A DNA stretch of 64,000 nt from Centrapalus pauciflorus (Eukaryota > Streptophyta > Magnoliopsida > Asterales > Asteraceae): assembly GCA_020465985.1 (NCBI GenBank), contig JAANYP010002078.1, forward strand, positions 1 through 64,000, given 5' to 3'. The notes under the pieces were generated by a model. It had not been told where the DNA came from, did no database searches, and saw only the letters and a program-made list of their open reading frames with translations. Made by a program: the position numbers and the translations under genes. Below are positions 44,503-55,517 of this stretch, one piece after another (the stretch's first letter is position 1; each line of letters begins with the position of its first letter).

Positions 44503-45806
44503 TCCTCCGACTCCACTGTAGCTCTTTTCCTCCTTCCTTCTGCCTCAGTGACAACCAATCGAGATCCATATGTCCTAATGTGATAGGACGGATCTGCAGT
44601 CACAGTCTCTGGAGCCTCAGCCTCAATCTCTTCCATATCTTCAGATTCAGTAGCTGAAGATGACATGTCATTACCTGTTTGCCCAGGTTGGTATTCATCG
44701 ACTTCCCTGAGAATATCATCTTCTCCTTCTGGAGGCTCTAGAAATTGATCAACAAGCTCAGCTGTTATCTCTTCATTAGCATTAGGCCTAGATGCCCAGA
44801 TTTCCTCTAATGTTTGTGCTATTTGATCAGATTCGGGTTGTGCACTTGAAGTCCCTGCCTCTTGTGTCTCTTGAGGTTGACTAGTCGAAGGCCTACTTGC
44901 CTGAGTTTGACTCGCTGCTGATCGTTGGCGTCTCCTCTGTTGCTGAGGGCGCGGTTGTTGCTGTTGTTGTTGTGGTTGTCGAAGCTGAACTTCTACTTCA
45001 CCTGCCCAATTGGCATCATCTGGTGCTACAAAGTTCCAGTCTATTACAGCCCCAAACAAAGGACGCTCTATCGGGACTGCTAACCTTCCCCTATGAGCAG
45101 AGCAATCAACAAAAATCCTCTTATCAATAACCGCTACACTTTGAATCTCATTAAGCTGCGGCAAATTTGGCAAAAAGTGGCGGATGAGCATCATAACAAA
45201 ACGAGGATATAGAAGAAATCTTTGTTGCTTAGGAGCCGTTATTTGATGAACGAACTCCGAGAAGAACATCTCTGAAAAGCTGAAATTCTGATTATAAACC
45301 AATGCGATAATCCCTGACTGGATCTTCGATACAATATAATCAAAGCCCGCTTTCTTTGCTGCAAAGCATACCATGAACACGTGGGCCAGATATCGCCATT
45401 GCCCTATGAGCCCACTCTTCATATAAGATGTCTTCGTAACATCTAAACTATATCCCATCCTCAGAAAGGCAGCCTGCCTAACAGTTAACGGAAAGTCTAT
45501 AGGCCCAGACTCTTGCTCCTAAGTTCCCAACTGCAGAACTTGGCGTAACATATCTGCAGAAAATACTAACGGCTGTCCAGCTATTCTTGTCCTTAGTACT
45601 GTTGGGGTGACACTGCAATCCACTTGTAGATGTTCATAAAACTGGCGTACATAATGAATAACGATTTGGATGTTATGGGACAATGCAAATGAAATTCTGG
45701 ATTCCACCAGGAAATCCACCATTTGGCGGAAACCCTGCGCTTCAGGGATATTATGATCAGGGGGAATGACCATATTATGCTTTGGCACAAACACACGATC
45801 CGCCAT
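44503..45806 (-). pseudogene. Third ORF of element G, one stop codon and truncated
   Basis: Starts MADRVFVPKHNMV at 45806. An in-frame TAG at 45519, where F has Gln, splits it. The rest runs to 44503, where H interrupts it. Recognisable segments are QWRYLAHVFM, NFSFSEMFF and FLLYPRFVMM, shared in pattern with A. A Gln-rich stretch follows with a basic RRRQR (possible nuclear signal), then a long acidic S/T/E-rich tail. No signal peptide or membrane span is evident. Function is unknown. It occupies the place of env in envelope-class Sireviruses. Confidence 0.7.
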
Positions 45807-45808
45807 AT

Positions 45809-45833
45809 CTGGACAATAGATAAAATATTAGAA
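45809..45833 (-). promoter_or_regulatory. Splice-acceptor-like site before the third ORF of G
   Basis: The minus strand reads TTCTAAT, a T-rich run, TATTGTCCAG and then AT before the ATG. The matching site in F is conserved in position and composition. Confidence 0.5.
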
Positions 45834-47202
45834 TTATTAAAAAATGAATAAACTTGATTAAATTCAGATTTGTTTTATTTTGAACTTGTGTAAGTACAAA
45901 ATCCAACACATATGAACTTCTACAAGTTGAATTAAATTTAAATTGAATAATTCAAATAAAATGACAAATTCGAACAAACAGATTCGAAGTAACCCCTTTT
46001 CGAATTTGATGACACATTCGAATTTAATGACCTTCTCGAGTTTACTGACAAACTCGAGAATGGTCATGAACAGATTCGAAATTGTCGGCCCACATCATCA
46101 CCAAAATCCATGATTTTAACCATTATGGACTCAGAAAATCACATTCATTAGCCCTACTAGGTTCTAATCAAAGATATTTGCATTTAATTTGACTCTTTAC
46201 CGGTCCAAACTTTGTAATTTTGAAAAACAAGTTTTCTACCAATAAACCTTCAAAAATCGGTGATTTTGGCTTAAATGGTGTATAAGACTACTTAAATCTT
46301 GTACAAACAGTTGTTTATACCTAGATCTATGAGTAGAATCGAACCCAAACTCGAAAAACTCGACAAATAGGTGTTTTTGTGAAAACGGCAAACTCGAGAG
46401 CAGTAGATTCGAAATCGCCAGATAGATTCGAGGGAATAAATTCGAAAACAGATGGAGTAATGACCATTACTGTTAACCTATTTATACCACCTACCCTCGA
46501 GTCTATGGCCACTTTCGAATCTACCGACAGATTCGAGATCACCCAAATTCGAGTTTAACCTAAACTCGAATTACCCCCTGAAACTTTGGAAATTTCGAAA
46601 ATTTTGAAATAAATTCAACTTTTTCAATTTTATTGTGTAACGGAATAAACTATGCCAAATCTTTTACCCTAAGCACTAGATTTTCACGCAATGTTTATTT
46701 TATTCAACTATGAATGCACCCTTAGTAATTTTTTACCTTTTTCCTAAAAAAATGAAAGTATAAATAAAATTAAAATAATAATAAGTAAAAGTAAAAATAA
46801 AATTTTAAAATCTTGAACAAAAATTTAACTTAGACTTAAACTACACTTATTAAAATTTACAACCTATACTAAACACTTAACAAAATAATTTTGATGAGTA
46901 TAGTCAAAGAAAGGTTCAATTAGATAGCGGTGTCAGTTACTCACTTTCAGTTTTTAAACTTTCACACTTAGGAATTTTTGATTCCTTTGATTGTTTGGCG
47001 TGACATACACGTTTAGCCGATTGTTGGTATTTTACCCCTTTAAACATGCTACATTTTGGAATATCCCTTGGCCTTTTTATTTATCATGAAATTATCTTAC
47101 GTGACTCAGACATAGACATACTTTTATGATAAAGGCATACAGACAATGATTCTAACTTTTTGGCATTTGCAAACTTTCTTTAAAAGACAAACATCGGACA
47201 CA

Positions 47203-47375
47203 GGTCTGTATTTTCATACAACAAAGTGTCTTAGTTTGACTTAAGGTTTATCTTTAAAGCTAGAAAGACAGCGGTGACAGGTCTGTACCGACGTACAACA
47301 AAGCGACTTATCTTGCTAACCCGAATCAAAACAGAGGCAACAGGTCTGTACTTACGTACAACAAAGTTACATGTT
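47203..47375 (-). repeat. Triple spacer repeat of G
   Basis: Three units with ACAGGTCTGTA and ACGTACAACAAAG (the first unit diverges), about 65 bp apart, as in F and K. Confidence 0.7.
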
Positions 47376-47930
47376 ATTGACTCTCAATTCCTTATGATTT
47401 TTCTATGCTTTCCATGTTAAGATGTATTTGATGTTGCTATACATCCCCAGAGAGTTTGCATGCCTCATTTAGACTCAAGGTTTGTATGTCCTGTACATAA
47501 AAATTAAGACCGATTGGTCATACATCTAAGTTAAGGACACGTTTGACTTTCTCTTGAATATTTTATTAGCCTTGGGACTCCCTATATGTATTATGCCTAC
47601 CAACACATCAAACTAAAACAAAGTATAACACTTAGAATTTTATATGCATTATGTGTGAAAGACTAAACACTTAGAGTTTGTAACGACTGTGCTAATTTTC
47701 GTCACTTTGAACCTATGCATCTAAGACTTAACTCCTTTTCTGATATTCTCTTATTTTTTGAATTTTTTTTATGGTTTTCTCTCTTTTTTCTTTTGTTTTT
47801 CATAAGAATTAGTAATAAAAGAAGATAACCTACTTACTAAAAATAGAAACTATCCTAATTTAGCAAACTTACTATAAAAAGAAAGAAATACTACAACTAT
47901 AAAAGGAAATAAACTTCTACTAAGGTCAAA

Positions 47931-50900
47931 TTACTCTGGGTTGCGCATTCCATTTAGTTGAATTAAATATTCAAACCGTGACTTATCAAAGGCTTTGGTA
48001 AATAAATCAGCATTATTATCTTCCGTTGCCACTTTTACCAACTTGATTAAGTTCTTTTCAGCACAATCACGAATAAAATGATGCCTAATGTCTATGTGCT
48101 TTGTTTTGTTGTGTTTAACTAGATTATTTGTTATAGCAATTGTAGATTGATTATCTATCCTAATAGGAGTTTGAGTGTAAGCCAAACCGTAATCCCGCAA
48201 TTGTTGTTGTATCCACAGAACCTGTGAGCAGCAACTACCAGCAGCAACATACTCGGCCTCGCACGTTGACACGGCTACCGACGTCTGTTTCTTGCATTGC
48301 CAGGAAACCAGTCTCCCTCCTAGGAATTGACAACCTCCAGTTGTTGATTTGCGCGTCAAGCTGCATCCTCCGTAGTCAGAATCCGTGAATGCCTCCAACT
48401 CTAGATCTCCCTCCGCGTGATACCAAAGTCCCAGCTTCGGTTTCGACTTGAGGTATCGTAGAATCCGCTTCACAGCTTTCATATGCATCTCCTTTGGATT
48501 AGCTTGAAACCTAGCACAAATACACACAGCAAACATGATGTCAGGTCTTGAAGCAGTTAAATACATAAGTGATCCAATCATGGCCCGATATAACGTCGGA
48601 TCCACGTCGGTATCACTTTCAGTACACGGTCCGAGATTGTGATTCACTTGAATCGGCGTGCTGAAATGGGCAGTCAGTTTCGTTCCTTCCATCCCGAAGT
48701 GTTCCAATATGTCATAGACATACTTCGTCTGATGGATAAACATACCTTCCTTCTTCTGGTCAACTTGTAACCCCAAAAAGAAATTTAACTCTCCCATTGC
48801 ACTCATCTCGAATTTCGACTTCATCACCTTCTCGAAATCTTTGCACATTTGTTCGTCTGATGATCCAAAAATGATATCATCTACGTACACTTGTACCAAG
48901 ATGAAGTGTTCTCCCTTTCTCTTAATGAACAGCGTACTATCTATCCTACCCCTTTCAAACCCGTTCTCTAATAAATGGTTGGATAGAGTCTCGTACCACG
49001 CCCTAGGTGCTTGATGCAATCCATATAGAGCCTTATCTAAACGATATACTCTATCTGGATACTTTGGATCTGTAAATCCAGGCGGCTGTTCTACATACAC
49101 CAGCTCCTTCACTTTCCCATAGAGAAAAGCACTCTTAACATCTAATTGATATACCTTAAAGCCCTTGAAGGAAGCAAAAGCTAAAAACAACCTAATGGCT
49201 TCCAGCCTTGCTACTGGCGCAAACACCTCATTGTAATCGATTCCCTCCTCTTGGTTGAAACCCTTTACAACTAACCTAGCCTTGTTGCGAGTGACTATAC
49301 CCCGATTGTCTCTTTTGCACTTAAAAACCCATTTGGTTACTATTGCAATTTCCCCTCGAGGTAATGGAACTAACTCCCACACTTCTAGTTTCCTAAACTG
49401 AGAGAGTTCTTCGTGCATCGCTTCAACCCAGGAGTTATCCTTTAGTGCCATTTGCACATTCTTCGGCTCTACTTGCGAGATAAAACAATAATAGAGACAT
49501 GTATGATATGCCTCGGAGTCATTTATCATCGACAACAACACAGTGTTGTTATTTATACTACTCCTAGTCCTCACACCCTCGTTAGGATTTCTTATGATGC
49601 TTTCAATAGGATGGTTCTTGTTGATCCTAGAGGTCTCTATCTCGTCAACTCTCAGATTATCTCCGAAGTTAGATCCTATTTCACCTAATGGGGAAACATC
49701 CTCAGATTCCATATTTCCCTCCTCGTGGAAATTTTCCTCAGAGTTGGAATTTGTTATCTGAGTCTGATTCTCAGTTGAAGGTGCCTCTGGATCAGTAACT
49801 TCTGGAGATCCATCTTCAGTCGAAGTAGGCTCGGATGTGGATTGAAATGTAGTCCTCGGAAAGGTATGACCTTCGTCATTCAGATGCAACGTCGCCATGT
49901 CCTTTTCGATTGTACCTGCATTGTCATCCAAAGGAATGTTAAATGACTCAAATAATTTATCATAGTCAAATATCCATTCCGGACCTGTTTGGGGTTCATG
50001 TGTATAACTTGTGACCTCAATGTTATACACAATTTCCACTGTACCATTTGTTTTGTTAATAACCCGTTTGTTTGCGGAATTCGGCACATAACCTAGGAAG
50101 TATCCTTCGTCAGCCTTTTCACCAAACTTAGGTTGACGTTTTGTTCGCAGTAAAGTACATGGTACCCCAAACGGTTCAAAGCCAGTTAAATTAGGTGGCC
50201 GTTTATTCAAAATTTCATAACAGGTTTTGTTCAGAGATTTGACAGTTAGGACCCGATTTAAAACATGACACGCGGTATTCACTGCCTCCCCCCAAAACAT
50301 GGTAGGAAGCTTTGAATCCGAAAGCATGATCCTAGCTGCCTCAATCAATGTCCTGTTTTTTCTTTCGGCCACCCCATTTTGTTGAGGCTCATACGGTGAA
50401 CTAAATTGATGCACTATGCCCTTTGAGAGGCAATATACACCAATTACAGTGTTTTTAAACTCAGTTCCATTATCACTACGAAGCCTTTTAACCCGTGTTC
50501 CATAAGAATTCTCCACTTGGTCTAAGAACCCGATGAGCTTGGAAGCCGTCTCGTCCTTTGTACCTAAAAAGAAAACCCAAGAAAATCGTGAGTAATCGTC
50601 AGTGATAACTAAACAAAACCAACTACCTCCTATACTCCTTTTGTTGATTGGTCCGAAAAGATCCATATGCAACAAATCGAATGTAGAGGTTATGAAATTC
50701 TGAGTCTTGGACTTGTGTGCCTTCTTATGTTGTTTGCCTTTCTTGCATGGTAGACACTTGTCCTCGAACTGAAAACTTTTCATAGGCACACCTTGCACCA
50801 ACCCATTTTTCGTTATATAGTTCATTTTTCTTAGGTGCAAGTGTGCCATGCGTCTGTGCCACAACACTGATTCCGTCTCCGAAGCTTTGGATAACAAACA

Positions 50901-51305
50901 GATTGGCCCCATCGAAGTATCCGGCTTGTTCATATCAAGCATGTACAAGTCATTTTTCCTTGGTGCCCGCATCAATATCCACTCTTCAGGAATCTTGAAC
51001 CCCGGTTTTAGCACTAACGCTTCAGTGTCAGTGAACAGCACTGAATTCTTCCTATCACATATTTGAGATACACTAATGAGATTATGAACCAGTTTATCAA
51101 CGTGATAAACTTGATCCAAGGTAATCGTCCCATTAGTGACTTCTCCAGTACCAGTGATGGTTCCACCTTTATTTCCCGCGAATGATACAAATCCCCGATT
51201 CCCACCCTTGAAGTTTGTAAGGAGACTTCTTTCCCATGTCATGTGCCTGGAGCATCCACTGTCGACGAACCATTTGTTGTTTGGACCTGTGGTAATCTCT
51301 TGCAC
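47931..51305 (-). CDS. pol: pol polyprotein of element G, intact
   Basis: An unbroken 1124-codon frame beginning just after the gag stop (first codon GTG, reading on from the TAA). Protease DSG is at residues 15-17. The zinc-binding H150, H155, C184 and C187 lead into integrase with D215, D278 and E314, which is the D,D35E spacing. The linker is 430-590. Reverse transcriptase has DVKSAFLYG (from 722) and YVDD (807-810). RNase H has D975 and D977 and CEAEYVAA near 1014-1021. The end, QLNGMRNPE, is the family's normal terminus. All catalytic residues are present and no lesion is seen, although gag beside it has at least six. Translation would need a gag-pol fusion by readthrough or splicing. 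Confidence 0.93.
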   Translation of the reverse strand: MQEITTGPNNKWFVDSGCSRHMTWERSLLTNFKGGNRGFVSFAGNKGGTITGTGEVTNGTITLDQVYHVDKLVHNLISVSQICDRKNSVLFTDTEALVLKPGFKIPEEWILMRAPRKNDLYMLDMNKPDTSMGPICLLSKASETESVLWHRRMAHLHLRKMNYITKNGLVQGVPMKSFQFEDKCLPCKKGKQHKKAHKSKTQNFITSTFDLLHMDLFGPINKRSIGGSWFCLVITDDYSRFSWVFFLGTKDETASKLIGFLDQVENSYGTRVKRLRSDNGTEFKNTVIGVYCLSKGIVHQFSSPYEPQQNGVAERKNRTLIEAARIMLSDSKLPTMFWGEAVNTACHVLNRVLTVKSLNKTCYEILNKRPPNLTGFEPFGVPCTLLRTKRQPKFGEKADEGYFLGYVPNSANKRVINKTNGTVEIVYNIEVTSYTHEPQTGPEWIFDYDKLFESFNIPLDDNAGTIEKDMATLHLNDEGHTFPRTTFQSTSEPTSTEDGSPEVTDPEAPSTENQTQITNSNSEENFHEEGNMESEDVSPLGEIGSNFGDNLRVDEIETSRINKNHPIESIIRNPNEGVRTRSSINNNTVLLSMINDSEAYHTCLYYCFISQVEPKNVQMALKDNSWVEAMHEELSQFRKLEVWELVPLPRGEIAIVTKWVFKCKRDNRGIVTRNKARLVVKGFNQEEGIDYNEVFAPVARLEAIRLFLAFASFKGFKVYQLDVKSAFLYGKVKELVYVEQPPGFTDPKYPDRVYRLDKALYGLHQAPRAWYETLSNHLLENGFERGRIDSTLFIKRKGEHFILVQVYVDDIIFGSSDEQMCKDFEKVMKSKFEMSAMGELNFFLGLQVDQKKEGMFIHQTKYVYDILEHFGMEGTKLTAHFSTPIQVNHNLGPCTESDTDVDPTLYRAMIGSLMYLTASRPDIMFAVCICARFQANPKEMHMKAVKRILRYLKSKPKLGLWYHAEGDLELEAFTDSDYGGCSLTRKSTTGGCQFLGGRLVSWQCKKQTSVAVSTCEAEYVAAGSCCSQVLWIQQQLRDYGLAYTQTPIRIDNQSTIAITNNLVKHNKTKHIDIRHHFIRDCAEKNLIKLVKVATEDNNADLFTKAFDKSRFEYLIQLNGMRNPE

Positions 51306-51324
51306 ATGAAAGAAAATAGGTTAG
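51299..51324 (-). promoter_or_regulatory. gag stop and acceptor-like signal of G (weakened)
   Basis: AACTAAC and the pyrimidine run TTTTCTTTCATG match I, but CAG is changed to CAAG. gag and pol are in one frame, separated by the TAA. Confidence 0.4.
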
Positions 51325-54187
51325 TTATCACGGGGAACCCAAGCCATAACTGACTTGGTAATACCATTCTCGTCCACGTACTTAAACTCTTTCAAATACC
51401 CATCTCGCCTTTCAGGTGACTTGGGTCATTGAACAGGAGTTTGTTATGGTGCCGAGTATGTATATTCACTCTTTGCCTTTGAGTAGGCATTTGTTGTGGA
51501 GCTCTTGAATAATTCCGATTATATATTGCATTTCAGATTGAGATCCCTGAGCTCTAACCGGTGTGTAATGTCTAACAGGAGTATGTGACCTAACTGGAGT
51601 GTATGCCCTACTAGGTGTTGTGCTCCTATAGACTTGTTGAGGTCCTGACCTAGATTGATTAGGGACTCTATTCGGTGAATTAGTCCTACCCACTTCATTT
51701 GGTCTACCTTTTACCGGTATTTGTTTCAAAACCTGTTTTGGTGTAGCCTGCACAGTTTTCTCGGTATTCTGAGAATTACTAGTGCTCGCCACACTTGTTG
51801 AAGGTTTAGGTTGTTCTGGCTTCACTGTCTTAGGTGTAGCATCAACTTTCCTATGCGGACAGTTAGAAGCGACATGTCCCCTCTCGTGACATCTAAAGCA
51901 TGACATCTTGTCAATTGGCTTCTTGTGTGAGCCCTTTGACTTAAGAGTGTCACTAGTGTCTGGTTCTTTTTGAACATTTATTGTGACTGGTTCATCATCC
52001 TGATCATTAAAATCAATTTTCCTGCAGGTGTTTCACTAGAGGAAGACACAAATTTGACTTTCTTGATCTTGACGTTTGTATCAGTCACCTTAGGTGTATT
52101 TTCTTTTACAGGCTCAGACACAGGTGCAGGTATGTCCTCTAAGTCTACTGATGTCTCAGTTTTCTCCTGAGGTTGAGGCACGTAGTTTGCATTAAAAGGA
52201 GGAGGAATCTCATGAAATCCTAGACCTACAGGCTTTTTAGATTGGCGTTGAGCATCTAAAACTTTCCCTAGGTTCAGACTTGAGTTCCAAAACTTCTCTA
52301 GCTTACTATTGGCCTCTGCTACCTTCACCTTAGTTTCAGCTAGCTCTATGTCTTTGTTCTTAAGATCTTTGGTCAAGGCCTCTACATGCTCATACATCAG
52401 CTCTAACCTAACACACTGCTCACTCAGCTTGTCTTTCAGAACTATTACATCTTGAGCATCAGCCTTAAGTTTTTCCCTAAGATCTTGCTTAATGTCATTC
52501 AGGCTAGCATTACCAGATTTTAAAGACTCATTTTGAGCAGATATGTTTTTATGTGATTCTAATACTAGATTCAACCTGTCGTTAGAACTAACACATAACA
52601 TGCATAATTCATGAAAAAGAGAGTAAGTCAGACTAACCTTTATGTGGTCGGATTCCACGTTGGCCATTTGAGCGGCAAACTCCAGAAGCATCTGATCATT
52701 CGTCTTCTCCACCCACATCAGACTGCCGTCCCTTGTGGTCTGCTCTTCCCCTTCACATCCATTCTCCATGACTTCAGCCATAAAGGCTCTAGCATTAGAT
52801 TCCGGATGTGAGCTCCAGTCGTAGGTACCATCCAGTTGTCTGTCTGATGTTACGTTTGATAACAGACCAGCTAGATTGGCTTGACCGGAAGATAAACTCG
52901 GAAGGTATCTCTGTTGAGACTGATTCTGAAACTGTCCATGATGCTGATTTTGCCCTTGGTAAGTATCTACCTTCGGTCTCTGACATTCTCTGGCGAAGTG
53001 TCCCAGACCTTGACAATTGTAGCATTTGACATTGGACTTATCAAAGCCAATCCCCTTATTATTCATAGTCAGATTCCTCCCAGTCCGTTTGATGAATCTT
53101 TTAACCCGTTGGGTTACCATGGCCAGTTGCCATTTGAGATCCATCTCCTCAAGATCGTCAGGGTCTACCTGTTCATAGTCTTCATCCCAGAGAGCAGGAT
53201 CGTTTATTTTCCCCTGAACGCAGTTTCCATACGCGGCCACAAATGACGCAAGCAAGTTCAAATGTTCTTCGGCCGATTTAGCGCTCATGGGCATCTTAGA
53301 GTAACCCTGAGATGTTGATGCCTGTGCTGCTTAAGGTTGCTGTTCTTCCGATCTTCCCAACCCTATGAACGCTCTATTCAGTGTGTCATCAGTCTCCGCT
53401 GGTGACGACGTTTCTCTGGTGAAAAACGCTGTAGCACTCTTCAGATCAGCTGCGGCTGAAGGTTTTGTTGATTTTCCAAAATACATGGCTGGATTTTGGA
53501 CTTGTTCATAATCCGTTTCGGCCTTCAGTAGCTCGAAATGATACGCCCGCAACGTTCCCACTATATCCTCCAATGATTGGGTATAATACTTGTCTTCATT
53601 AAGCTTAATCATAGCCACATACATCGCCCACTTGGCTGGTAAGGCATCTAGAAGCTTATTGTTCTTTTCTATGTCATTATACTCAATCCCATGACTTTCA
53701 AGCTCTGTCAGCAGATGATAAAAGCGGGTGATGGTATCGTCTAGCTGTTCATCCTTCAAAGCCTTGAAAATAGCAAACTTCTATTTCAACAACTCCATGC
53801 GCTTCCTTCTAACCCTCGGATTACCCTCACACCTCTTTTCCAGTGACTCCCAAAGCTCTTTAGATGTCTTTTGAGGGCGGAATGTGTGTAGTATATCCTG
53901 AGGCAAAGCCATTCGAATAATCGAGAAAGCTCTGTTCTCGGCTTCATATAGTTTCTTATCATCCTCCTTCATCATTTGGTATGATAAGACTACGGCCTTC
54001 AACTTCTGAGATAGGTGGAATGTATCCTTCGTCAATACATACCCACATTCGCATGTCGTTGAAACGCACAAAATCGGCAAGCCGATCTTTCCACCAGTAG
54101 TAGTCTTCAAGTTTCATCAACTTAGGCGGGAGTATTAGCCTTCCCGACCTCATGATCCACTTCTAGAAACTTTTGAAGATTTGACAT
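51321..54187 (-). pseudogene. gag: gag of element G, heavily mutated
   Basis: Start MSNLQKFLEVDHEV at 54187. Against F and I there is a frameshift near 54135, a small deletion near 53993, an in-frame TAG at 53778, a TAA near 53331, a frameshift near 51990, and a short insertion near 51525. Both CCHC knuckles (CYNCQGLGHFAREC, CFRCHERGHVASNC), the coiled-coil segment and HTPVR repeats are still readable. It cannot make a full gag protein. Confidence 0.88.
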
Positions 54188-54837
54188 CGTTTCAAAAGTA
54201 ATTGAATTGTAACTTAATAAATTTAATTCGAACCTAATTTAAGTAAATTCTTTCGAATCTAGGTAGATTCAAATATAATTAATTTTAAATCTATTTGGGA
54301 TTAAATTCGATTAAGCTTTGAAATTCAGTTAAATTCGAAATTGATGACAGATTCGAAGGTCTCCAAACTCGAAGGTCAAGACAAATTCGAACACTCAGTA
54401 GATTCGAATCAACCTGTTCGACTATAGTCCAAACTCGAAGCAAACTCGAATCACAGCAAACTCGAAACTCCTAATCGACTTTAGCACAAACTCGAATTAA
54501 ACTCGAAACACAGTTTATCAAACTCGAAAGGAGCGGATTTTGGTTAAACTCCAGACTAAGTAAAACCCTAATTACTCCTAACAGATTCGAGCGCCGCAAA
54601 CTCGAAAAACGGCTAATACTTCGATTTCTTAACGTTTTGCAGATTAAATCAATATTTTTACAACGAAAAATATTGATTTCGATCAAAAACGTGAAAAACA
54701 AAAAGTATTTCCTGGATGACAATTTGCTAAGCTCGAAAAACACGAAAAACACGAACACGAGAGAATAACCGTCCAAAAGCGTCAAGAAACCTAGGATGTA
54801 TCTCGATGAACACGAAGAACACTAAGAACACCCCGTA
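54188..54837 (-). other. 5' leader of element G with TTCGAA repeats
   Basis: No gene. Clusters of ATTCGAA, ACTCGAAA and similar units at 54230-54610, as in F and I. Confidence 0.7.
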
Positions 54838-54850
54838 GGCTTTGATACCA
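54838..54850 (-). promoter_or_regulatory. Primer-binding site of element G, one mismatch
   Basis: Minus-strand TGGTATCAAAGCC differs from the tRNA-iMet site of F and I at one base. Confidence 0.85.
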
Positions 54851-54852
54851 CT

Positions 54853-55517
54853 TGTAAGGTCTACACAACACGGATCTATCTAGACGCGAGACCGTCAACG
54901 AGTGCGGAATCCTCGTTAACGGGTTGACGGAAACAACTCTCACTAGGAACACGGAGACTATCAACGAGCTGTACGAACTACCAAGGACGCACCTACTAGA
55001 AGATTCTCTCCGAAAGAACACACACTTAGCTGATAAACTCGAGATCGCTTATTGCTTAATCCCTCACGAATTCTGCAAAAAGTCTCCTAATAATTCGAGT
55101 CTATCCCTAATTATAGAGGCTAATTCGAGTCTGCCATGGGCCAAACTCGAATCAGGCCCAAGGCCCATTCGAGTTTGTCCCCTCTGACACTCTCGAATCT
55201 TCCTACAAGGATACATTCGAATCTGCTACAGATTCGAATCTGGTTCACTTGTGAATTCGAATTTACTCCAAATTCGACTTTCACATGTTTAAACCTATAT
55301 TCGAAACTTATGTTTTTAACTTATGTTTGATTTATCTTTGATCTTTATGTTTGAACTTCTTGTAATACAATACATCAAGTTCAAACATACAATCAATAAC
55401 TATCAAACATATATAAACATATATATCAAACACTTGTTAAAACCAATACTTTGAATATTACTTAAACCAAAATGTTAGATCACTTAGACTGCTATCGTCA
55501 CACAGGGTGTACCAACA
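54853..55517 (-). repeat. 5' LTR of element G
   Basis: 665 bp, TGTTGGTACACCC to AGACCTTACA on the minus strand. TTCGAA units at 55040-55290. Confidence 0.85.

Larger units (their letters stand above)
45807..47930 (-). other. Spacer between pol and third ORF of G
   Basis: No gene. TTCGAA/TTCGAG array at 45960-46570, triple spacer repeat at 47203-47375, T-rich stretch near pol. Collinear with F. Confidence 0.75.
44503..55517 (-). mobile_element. Element G: second-lineage Sirevirus with intact pol, 3' end cut by H
   Basis: Minus-strand order: 5' LTR, primer site, leader, decayed gag, complete pol, spacer, third ORF cut at 44503. The end of the third ORF and the 3' LTR are missing. The right end interrupts the last codons of pol of I. 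The five I bases after the LTR are CGTTT. Confidence 0.88.
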
